From contig JBBIHG010000082.1 of NCBI GenBank assembly GCA_037447125.1, positions 1 to 14,626 on the forward strand: a stretch of DNA of 14,626 bases, read 5' to 3'. The notes beneath the pieces were generated by a model, which saw only the letters and a list, made by a program, of their open reading frames with translations, had not been told where the DNA came from and searched no databases. This document shows positions 7,320-13,215 of the stretch, piece by piece (position 1 is the stretch's first letter; each line of letters opens with the position of its first letter). The stretch comes from UBA2029 sp037447125. GTDB lineage: Bacteria > Chloroflexota > Anaerolineae > Aggregatilineales > Aggregatilineaceae. The position numbers and the translations under genes are program-made.

Positions 7320-7754
7320 TCAGTTACCTCCTGCGGCTTTGTGATAGGCCAGAATAGCCTCAAAGAAATCCATGAAGCGCTGGAAATGCTGCTGGGTCTT
7401 GACCAGGTCGATTGCCTTTGTAAGGACGTCCGCAAGGTCTTCGACCTCATTCTTGCGCTCGGCCTGATAGCGGAGCTTCGGTTTGAGCAGGAGCAACTCG
7501 CGATGGGATGCAGCGCTGTTCATCTGCCAGCCCATCTCAATCTGGCGCGCCTTTCCAAAAATCATGCGTATCTGAGCAGCCTTCAGAGTGCCTTTTAGGG
7601 CAGTCCCCAGACTCTGACCCCATTGCACCGTAAGCTCCGCACTTTCGACGTCATCGCCACAGATAATCGTTCGCAACTCGTCTTGGGATGGTTTAGCGAT
7701 GCTGGCTCGCTTTTCCCTCTGACCCCGGTCCTGTCCTGACCATCTTTGTCCCAT
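7320..7754 (-). CDS. csm2: Csm2, small subunit of the type III-A effector complex
   Basis: Csm2 is the small helical subunit that forms the second filament of the Csm complex, along the crRNA-target duplex. The 144-residue protein matches the family in its conserved middle and end: LKAAQIRMIFGKARQIE (57-73), LKPKLRYQAER (90-100) and FFEAILAYHKAAGG (130-143). The first 25 residues are basic and glutamine-rich (MGQRWSGQDRGQREKR), probably disordered, as seen in other Csm2 proteins. The start is 5 bases after the cas10 stop, with an AGGAGGG ribosome site about 9 bases before ATG. Confidence 0.96.
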   Translation of the reverse strand: MGQRWSGQDRGQREKRASIAKPSQDELRTIICGDDVESAELTVQWGQSLGTALKGTLKAAQIRMIFGKARQIEMGWQMNSAASHRELLLLKPKLRYQAERKNEVEDLADVLTKAIDLVKTQQHFQRFMDFFEAILAYHKAAGGN

Positions 7755-7759
7755 GATCT

Positions 7760-10324
7760 CTATCCCTCCTTCGTCTGCTTTTCCGATCTTGTCAGCGCCT
7801 CGGCCCAGCGAGCCGCCAGGCCGACTCTCTCAATGGCGCGGAAGTCCTCCGCGCTCAGATAGTCGCGCAGTTGTTCAACGCGCTGTGCGGCGTCGCCCTT
7901 TGAGCGCTCAGCTAGACGGGTGAGCAGGTAGGCACTGTGCCACATGTACGGTCCCCACACCGTCTGGTCGTGCCCGTTGCGTGCTCGTAGCCCACCCTGT
8001 TCCGCCAGAGCATCACGCATGTTGCGGTACTGCGCGTGCATCTGCTGCAGCACGTGCAGCAAACTGCGCCCTACCCCCCTCTGTTCCACCAAATCACATA
8101 GTTCATTCTTGTACCCGTTGACCACCTCCCATGCTTCCCAATACAAGGGCTGGCCCAGAAAAGTCAGCGCGTTTTTGTCCGGCAGGTCTTTCGCGCCCTC
8201 AAGCGCGCCCGCCGCATCCTCCGCTGCCAGATAGAGCGGGTACTTGCCGCCGTGCAGGGTGATCCCGCCGCTGATATGAACGGCTGGATTAGCACTGGCG
8301 AAACGCCTTAGATCGCTTCGAATCTCGTTCGCCAGAGCAGGCAGCACGTCCCACGCGCCCACGATGAACAAGTCATCACCGCCAGAGTAGATGGTGTAGA
8401 TCACATCCGTCTCAACCTCGATCCGCTCGCCTGTTTGCTCGTCCACGACCGTGATCAGACGACGGTGTTTGCCATTGACTTGCTCGCACAGCTCGCCGAC
8501 CCAGCCCTCAAAGAACAACGTCATCATCGAGCTGAGGCTCGCCACGCGGGCCAGTGTGGCCAGGTTGCGCTCTTTGCCATTCTGCTTGTGACGAAAACCC
8601 TGGCCGAACAGATAGCCTAGGTCGTCAACGTCCATACGCAGCACACCGAGACGTTTCAGCCCGTGCGAGGCATCCTGCATATCCTCAAAGGTGGCCACTT
8701 CATACTTGCCTTTACAGGGGGTAACATTGACCGTATAGCGCACACCCGCTGCCACCGGACAACGCAGCGCGCGGGACACCTGATTCACCAGACTCGCGTC
8801 AGGGAAGTCGCGCAGCCCCAGCACGGTAACACGCTCCACGCCTGCCCAGTCGCGCACACGTCTTTCAAATTGGTCGTCGAGTAAGGCCACCTTCATCCCC
8901 AGGGCCGCCAGCGGGTTTTCCCATCCGCCCGGTTTCTGGTCAGCAGGGACCACTTGGCCGAGTGCCAGGTACTGCGAGCGGCCCAGCGCTCCCCCCAGGT
9001 CTTCCAGCGAAACGCACAGGACACACTTGCGCACGCCCTCAGCATCCTCGACAACGTCCTCGCGCTCGGCGTGGCAGGCCTGGCATTCCGCTTCCTCATT
9101 GCCGCCGTGTCCGTGTGGGTCGAAGACTTCTGGCAGATTGGCGAAGCGGCGGCGCTTGGCCGCTCCAACGGCCTGCCCCGCTTCGTGCCACTTGGCGCTG
9201 AAGTCCTTCTCCGCCTCTGATTTGAGGAGTGCATTCGGCCCCTTCTTTTCTCGTATCTGGAAGTTGGCCGCGAACAGCGGCGTCTTGCCGAGCGCCACAT
9301 AGAGTGCGCCCTCATGATGCTTCAGCAGCAGTCGGTCCAACACGTCCTGTATGGCGTCCAGACGCCCAATTTCGCTGGGCGGGACCAGCAGGTAGAAATG
9401 CCCGCCGCCCACGTAGATCAGGTTGGTAATGGGCAGGCCCATCTCGCGCAGCACAAAGCGCGCAATAGCCTCGTTGAGCAATTGCAGATAGAGCGAGCGC
9501 CCGCGCAGTCCCTTTGCTGCGCCCTTTGCGGTGATGGTGTAAATAAAGCGCTGCACGCCGGAGATGTCGCCCTCCACCAGATAGGCCACTGGCGTTGTGC
9601 TGTCATCTTCTATATGAGCCAGCAGTTCATCAATCTTGTTCTCATCGAAATCCACGAGACAGGCCGCAACTGCTGCCGTCACGCGGCTGTGATCGTAGAG
9701 CGAGATGTCCGGCGTGCTGCGATAGAACGCCGATGGCACACACCAGGCATAGCGATAGAGCAGGTGATACATGCTTTCAATGTAGGCCTCTGCGTCATCC
9801 TGGGTTTGCAGCGCCGCGGCGTCTCGCTCGAATTGTTCCCACAACTGCAAATATGCTGCCGCATCGTCCTCGGATTGTTTCGAAGGGAATAGCGTTGCCT
9901 CGTCCAGCGCCAGAGGACGCAGCGGGTAATAAGCTGGCTCTGGCCGTGACTGGTCATCTTCTCCGATCTGACAGAACACGGAGAGCAGATTGCGCGGCTG
10001 CTTGTCGACTTCATCAGCCCGCTCACCCGATGCCAGCCGGTCGGCCAAAGTCACGATCTTACTCAGATGGTCCAGGGGATTATGGTGGTAAAGTACCGCG
10101 TAGCCGACTTCACGCAGCGCTGTGGGCACGTGTCGCGCCACGAAGGCTGCGCTCCAGGTTGCATGTGCGCCGTGTTTGCCATAAGCATGGTGCGGTTCAT
10201 CGTCCAGGCGTCTGAAGGATTCGTACCCTGCCGCCAAAGGTTGGTCACGACCAGCAGCGGTGCGCTGCCAGAACTTGCCTATGTCGTGCAGAAGGCCGGC
10301 CAGAGCAGCAGTCATGCGATCCAT
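7760..10324 (-). CDS. cas10: Cas10/Csm1, large subunit with HD nuclease and cOA cyclase
   Basis: Cas10 is the signature type III protein: on binding target RNA its HD domain degrades single-stranded DNA and its Palm domains make cyclic oligoadenylates from ATP. Counting from the chosen start (854 residues), the HD motif LLHDIGK has His13-Asp14. The first Palm domain includes VEGDISGVQRFI (250-261) and VGGGHFYLLVP (305-315). A zinc-finger pair C414xxC417 / C434xxC437 follows. The second Palm has RMDVDDLGYLF (563-573) and the cyclase motif GGDD at 648-651. A helical C-terminal domain ends the protein. Both active sites look intact. The start at 10324 is preferred to the ATG at 10330 because AGGAGG lies 8 bases before it but only 2 before the earlier one. 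Confidence 0.97.
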   Translation of the reverse strand: MDRMTAALAGLLHDIGKFWQRTAAGRDQPLAAGYESFRRLDDEPHHAYGKHGAHATWSAAFVARHVPTALREVGYAVLYHHNPLDHLSKIVTLADRLASGERADEVDKQPRNLLSVFCQIGEDDQSRPEPAYYPLRPLALDEATLFPSKQSEDDAAAYLQLWEQFERDAAALQTQDDAEAYIESMYHLLYRYAWCVPSAFYRSTPDISLYDHSRVTAAVAACLVDFDENKIDELLAHIEDDSTTPVAYLVEGDISGVQRFIYTITAKGAAKGLRGRSLYLQLLNEAIARFVLREMGLPITNLIYVGGGHFYLLVPPSEIGRLDAIQDVLDRLLLKHHEGALYVALGKTPLFAANFQIREKKGPNALLKSEAEKDFSAKWHEAGQAVGAAKRRRFANLPEVFDPHGHGGNEEAECQACHAEREDVVEDAEGVRKCVLCVSLEDLGGALGRSQYLALGQVVPADQKPGGWENPLAALGMKVALLDDQFERRVRDWAGVERVTVLGLRDFPDASLVNQVSRALRCPVAAGVRYTVNVTPCKGKYEVATFEDMQDASHGLKRLGVLRMDVDDLGYLFGQGFRHKQNGKERNLATLARVASLSSMMTLFFEGWVGELCEQVNGKHRRLITVVDEQTGERIEVETDVIYTIYSGGDDLFIVGAWDVLPALANEIRSDLRRFASANPAVHISGGITLHGGKYPLYLAAEDAAGALEGAKDLPDKNALTFLGQPLYWEAWEVVNGYKNELCDLVEQRGVGRSLLHVLQQMHAQYRNMRDALAEQGGLRARNGHDQTVWGPYMWHSAYLLTRLAERSKGDAAQRVEQLRDYLSAEDFRAIERVGLAARWAEALTRSEKQTKEG

Positions 10325-10330
10325 GAGCAT

Positions 10331-10404
10331 CTCCTCCTCGACAGAGTTAGTACCATTGTAAGGCAGTTGTGCGCGTCGAGCATGGGGCGCAAGCCCTATC
10401 TTGT
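10331..10404 (-). promoter_or_regulatory. Short spacer before cas10 with ribosome site and possible internal promoter
   Basis: These 74 bases are the widest gap among the leading genes of the operon. A -10-like TACAAT lies at 10355-10360 on the minus strand, about 30 bases before the cas10 start, but no good -35 box is seen 16 to 18 bases upstream. GAGGAGGAG abuts the earlier ATG and is well placed for the ATG at 10324. A promoter here would let the effector genes be expressed separately from the CARF-LuxR gene; this is only a possibility. Confidence 0.3.
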
Positions 10405-11181
10405 CTAGGAATAACTTCCTAATAGCACCAGCAGCAGGGTGCGGTCCGGGGTATCGGGCAAGTCGAAATGACGCCCCAGTTTCACATAAACACTGGAGAG
10501 TTGATTGGCAACCGTCTTGATGCTCTTACCCAATCGTTCGGCCAACGCTGCGTTCGACAGTCCCTCACGGATCAGTAGCTCGGTGACCTCTCGCTCGGCA
10601 GGTGTCAGCACACGCTCAACGAAATCGCGCACGCGCGAGCGGTCATCAGCACGCAACCGTCCCCAATAGGCAACCGGCACAGGCACCAGAGTCACATCGT
10701 GCGGAGTGTCAGCGTGCAGTCTCTTGGAAGCTATAAGCGCCGGATCACTAACCAGGTGCCAGACGTGGTCTTCCGGCCCGAACAGAGTCTGGGCTGCCGC
10801 CATGGCGAAGAGAGCCATCGTCTTGCGGCCGCCGGCAATGCTCAAATGGATGCGCCGTCCGGCCTGTTTGTGTTGGCGCAGTAAGACGTAGAGACTGCGG
10901 AAGGCGTCGTCAATTTCAGTCGGTGTGACTACATCTGGCAGCGGCCCGGATGTACCCGCCAAAAGATGTGGAACGAAGAGAATCTCGTTGCCGTAGGACC
11001 GCTCAACTACAAACTCGCGGTGAAGACTCCGCAACGAAGATTGCACAGGCTCGCGGTCGGGGACAGTGTGAACTACGATAACGGACGCAATGCGATCACC
11101 ACACGCAAGCAGCAAGTCCAGCGTTAACGTCACGACTTGCGGTTCAGCACCTAGTGTGGCGACAAGTATTGTGTTGTTCAT
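10405..11181 (-). CDS. CARF domain fused to a LuxR-type helix-turn-helix (putative cOA-responsive regulator)
   Basis: This 258-residue protein has two parts. Residues 1 to about 175 look like a CARF domain of the NE0113-type CRISPR proteins: an opening strand with loop ILVATLGAEPQVVT (5-18), VIVVHTVPDRE (34-44), and the ligand-loop motif HLSIAGGRKTM (112-122), then FAMAAAQTLFGPEDHVWHLVS. CARF domains bind cyclic oligoadenylate, and some members of this kind degrade it (ring nucleases). Residues about 193-240 form a LuxR/GerE-type DNA-binding domain: LTPAEREVTELLIREGLSN, then the helix-turn-helix AALAERLGKSIKTVANQL and SSVYVKLG. It is the first gene of the cas operon, behind a candidate promoter. 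The inferred role is a regulator that senses the Cas10 signal and binds DNA, possibly also clearing cOA. The domain calls are firm; function and target are inference. Confidence 0.85.
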   Translation of the reverse strand: MNNTILVATLGAEPQVVTLTLDLLLACGDRIASVIVVHTVPDREPVQSSLRSLHREFVVERSYGNEILFVPHLLAGTSGPLPDVVTPTEIDDAFRSLYVLLRQHKQAGRRIHLSIAGGRKTMALFAMAAAQTLFGPEDHVWHLVSDPALIASKRLHADTPHDVTLVPVPVAYWGRLRADDRSRVRDFVERVLTPAEREVTELLIREGLSNAALAERLGKSIKTVANQLSSVYVKLGRHFDLPDTPDRTLLLVLLGSYS

Positions 11182-11185
11182 AGCG

Positions 11186-11227
11186 CGCCTTTACAGTGAA
11201 TTCTAGGCATTCTCATCCACATTGCAA
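11186..11227 (-). promoter_or_regulatory. Candidate sigma-70 promoter and ribosome site for the cas operon
   Basis: On the minus strand, -35 TTGCAA (11222-11227) and -10 TAGAAT (11200-11205) are separated by 16 bases; the -10 matches TATAAT at 5 of 6 positions. Transcription would start near 11193, giving a leader of about a dozen bases with AAAGG six bases before the CARF-LuxR start codon. Farther upstream are two widely spaced, interleaved inverted pairs (ctaggc 11203-11208 with gcctag 11272-11277; gttgatc 11228-11234 with gatcaac 11292-11298). They could be operator half-sites, but they could equally be chance. Confidence 0.45.
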
Positions 11228-11339
11228 GTTGATCGGCCGTGAGCAGTACGCCAGTTTTCGCACCCGACTAAGCCTAGGACTGGTGGCGTCAGATCAACGG
11301 CATCATCTGGTCACAAGCGACTCGGCCAAGCGTGATCAG

Positions 11340-11702
11340 CAGAAGAGAAGAAGTCAGTGCGCGCTAGCTGCACGCACCGATAGGGCAATACCACGCGTCC
11401 CCGGAAGTGCGGATGAGAGCAACGCCCGCATCTGGCAGCATGGCAATTCGTCCAAACCACCCTTGCCCCGTGACCAGAATCTGCGCCGCATTCGGCGCGT
11501 GGGGCGTAAGCGTTGGAAACAGGAATCGGGTTATCATCGTCGCTCGTTGGCTGAAACAGCAGTGTTTCGTTTCAAGATCATTTTCGGCAATACCCTGAGT
11601 GCACGCACCCTGCCGCGACAGATCACTGAGGCGCGGATCAAAGGCGCGGCGCTCAATCGGATGACGCAGCTGGGGATGCCGGATAGTTACAAGGTGGCTT
11701 GA
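11340..11702 (+). pseudogene. IS5-family transposase, 5'-truncated remnant
   Basis: The plus-strand frame ending at the TGA of 11700-11702 encodes the C-terminal part of an IS5-family DDE transposase: ARIWQHGNSSKPPLPRDQNL, then GRKRWKQESGYHRRSLAE, and LNRMTQLGMPDSYKV at the end. The Y-x2-R-x3-E-x6-K signature that carries the last catalytic Glu is intact in GYHRRSLAETAVFRFK. The regions that should carry the two Asp residues are absent. Upstream of about 11376 the frame no longer resembles a transposase; the IPPRKNARIW-type sequence expected there is garbled, so the left boundary given is approximate. It cannot be active on its own. The fragment lies about 160 bases from the start of the cas operon and points away from it. 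Confidence 0.8.
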
Positions 11703-11758
11703 TTTCAGCATCGTTTAGGACCCGTGTGCCTATCCATCGTATTCATTCAACAAAGCCC
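11340..11758 (+). mobile_element. IS5-family insertion sequence, 3' remnant
   Basis: After the transposase stop, bases 11740-11757 read in reverse complement as GGCTTTGTTGAATGAATA. This matches the IS903 terminal repeat (GGCTTTGTTGAATAAATC, from memory) at 16 of 18 positions, so the right end of the element is at about 11757-11758. No matching left terminal repeat is seen between here and 11182, in keeping with the loss of the 5' two-thirds of the transposase. No target-site duplication can be assessed without the left end. Confidence 0.7.
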
Positions 11759-11808
11759 CTTCGGGCCGCGACCTTGCCTCTCTATCGTCTGCGCGCCGCC
11801 CTTACAAT

Positions 11809-11869
11809 CTATCCGGAAATTCCAGGGCGCAGCAGAGCGGCGCCCCTACAAAAGCGAATTTCCGGATAG
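11809..11869. repeat. Palindromic element with 14-bp perfect arms and inner stem
   Basis: ctatccggaaattc (11809-11822) is the exact reverse complement of 11856-11869. Inside, gggcgc (11825-11830) pairs with gcgccc (11840-11845). The whole 61-base element could fold into one long two-part hairpin. The inner GC-rich sequence resembles interspersed repeats I associate with Chloroflexota genomes. It has no T-run on either strand, so it is unlikely to be a simple terminator. It lies about 50 bases beyond the IS5 end. Confidence 0.7.
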
Positions 11870-12084
11870 GTACTTAGTCGTTTGTGGCAAACTCATCCCC
11901 CGGCTTTCCGTTTTGCCTGGAAAAATCCGGGACGACTCATGCCTCGCCGCCTCCTCTCCGTTGGAGAGGGGGCGAGCCGAGCGCAGCGAGGCTGGGAGTG
12001 AGGTCAATGCCCCGCGTTCAGCGAGTGGCTGACAACCTTTGCGCGCACCCTCCCAACCGCCGAGCACAAAGCGCGCGCCGATCG
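11870..12084. other. Intergenic region with further dyads, no gene seen
   Basis: No convincing coding frame is visible. An imperfect dyad spans 11876-11937: agtcgt/acgact at the ends, CCCGG/CCGGG and TTTCC/GGAAA inside. A 7-bp hairpin CCTCTCC-gtt-GGAGAGG lies at 11953-11969 in a purine-rich context (ggggcgag, ctgggagtgaggt) resembling short repeats scattered through Chloroflexota genomes. Frames that read through this stretch on the minus strand are antisense to the downstream gene and show no protein features. Confidence 0.4.
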
Positions 12085-12118
12085 TATAATGGGCGGCAAC
12101 GGTCGTCACAGCCAGAGG
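12085..12118 (+). promoter_or_regulatory. -10 box and ribosome site for the thioredoxin-like lipoprotein
   Basis: A perfect TATAAT lies at 12085-12090; no good -35 box is seen 16 to 18 bases upstream (12062-12067 is gagcac). AGAGG at 12114-12118 sits six bases before the ATG at 12125. A possible earlier ATG at 12089 overlaps the -10 box and is therefore an unlikely start. Confidence 0.45.
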
Positions 12119-12124
12119 ATGATC

Positions 12125-12943
12125 ATGCACACGCTTACGCGAACAGGTTGCGCTGCACTGCTCACGCTGATCCCCGCCTTGTTCCTGACCGCATGTGGGG
12201 GCTCGTCCGACAGGCCCACCCAGCTCGATGACGCTGCCAGAGCGCTCCGCCTGACCCAGACGGCGCTCGTCCAGCCGACCAGTGTTCCCCAGGCAACTGA
12301 AACTCCCTGGCCAACTCCGTGGCCGACGGCAACAGCGCGTCCCACGCTGCATCCTTCGCCCAGTCCCTATCCCACGCGCGACCGGACCGGCGCAACCGAA
12401 GTGCCTGTCGGGCAGTTGGTCCCGCGCGGGGAATGGCTGACGCTGCCCTTCACCGACGACACTGGCGAGACACGCACTCTGGCCGAGTTCGTGGGCCGCG
12501 CTGTCGTCCTGCATACCCTGTCCGCCTCGTGCCAGATCTGCTTTGAGCAGCAGCAGCATATCCTGCTGGCGGCTGAGGACCGCCACGAGATCGGCCTGCT
12601 GACCGACACGGTGTTCGTCGCCCTGGACGTGCTACCCAATGAATCGGCTGCCCGCCTGCGCCGCGCCCTGCAAGACGCCCTGGGCGAGCAGTGGGCGATC
12701 GTCGAGCTGATCTTGAGCGATGATGTGCCAGCCGAGTACATCTTTGGGGCGGCGAGTGGGGCCTTGCGCGCTGCCCTGGTGAATGACTTCGGCCCGGAGG
12801 CCGCGCTGCCTGAAACGGCCACGGTCATCGTGATCGAGCCCGACGGCACCGCGCACCTCCTGTACGAGGGTCTGGTTGACTGGCACGACGTACGCGACGC
12901 CATCACCCAGTTCAGTAACCCGCCCCCAGATGGCGGCCAGTGA
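12125..12943 (+). CDS. Lipoprotein with a thioredoxin-like domain (CxxC)
   Basis: The 272-residue protein starts with a lipoprotein signal peptide ending in the lipobox LTAC (Cys24), so it should be anchored on the outer face of the cytoplasmic membrane. A Thr/Pro-rich linker (about 50-85, with TPWPTPWPTATARPT) leads to a thioredoxin-fold domain from about 100 to 264. That domain resembles peroxiredoxin-like or SCO-like proteins: LAEFVGRAVVLHTLSASCQIC, with a redox-type CxxC at Cys136-Cys139, and ALPETATVIVIEPDGTAHLLYEG near the end, where thioredoxin-fold proteins have the cis-proline loop. The start at 12125 is chosen for its ribosome site and for the N-terminus of the signal peptide. The likely role is thiol-disulfide exchange or metal handling outside the cell; the specific substrate cannot be told. 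There is no sign of a link to CRISPR. Confidence 0.75.
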   Translation: MHTLTRTGCAALLTLIPALFLTACGGSSDRPTQLDDAARALRLTQTALVQPTSVPQATETPWPTPWPTATARPTLHPSPSPYPTRDRTGATEVPVGQLVPRGEWLTLPFTDDTGETRTLAEFVGRAVVLHTLSASCQICFEQQQHILLAAEDRHEIGLLTDTVFVALDVLPNESAARLRRALQDALGEQWAIVELILSDDVPAEYIFGAASGALRAALVNDFGPEAALPETATVIVIEPDGTAHLLYEGLVDWHDVRDAITQFSNPPPDGGQ

Positions 12944-13203
12944 TCTCAGCCAACGATCAGGCCACGCTCACCCGGCGACTCCCCAATGATTGGGAGGTTC
13001 GCGCGCTGACCCGTTGACGCCGTCCAACTATCCGGCATAGACTGAGAATACGGATCACCTTGCCGCATCCGCATTCGGGCAGCTTGCCGCTGTTGCAGAC
13101 GGGGGGTGCCTTGTTCGCAGTTTGGTCGCAGGCGCGCACTGACTGCCGCGCGGTACCATCGCAGGATGAACCTGCCCTGGCTGATGGCTGACAGTTATTT
13201 TTC
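12944..13203. other. Intergenic region between the two lipoprotein genes
   Basis: About 260 bases without a convincing gene. Shortly after the upstream stop lies a small dyad, CCCAAT-G-ATTGGG (12982-12994), which could fold as a CCCA/TGGG hairpin; it has no T-run, so a terminator role is weak. No promoter pair of good quality was found for the downstream gene, although the last bases before it (gttattttt) are T-rich. Confidence 0.35.
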
Positions 13204-13215
13204 ATGGAGGCGATG

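Noticed and set aside
11196..11375. The N-terminal part of the frame that ends in the transposase C-terminus
   Set aside because: The residues before about 11376 do not resemble an IS5 transposase and lack its Asp motifs, so it is read-through of non-coding DNA into the remnant, not a whole gene.
11846..12586. A 246-residue minus-strand frame opposite the thioredoxin-like lipoprotein
   Set aside because: It is antisense to the signal peptide, linker and CxxC region of the lipoprotein and spans the dyad-rich intergenic stretch; its product has no domain features.
12957..13205. An 82-residue minus-strand frame with several cysteines
   Set aside because: It has no recognisable domain, no convincing start signal, and lies opposite two well-supported plus-strand genes' intergenic space; cysteine spacing does not match a zinc-binding motif I can name.
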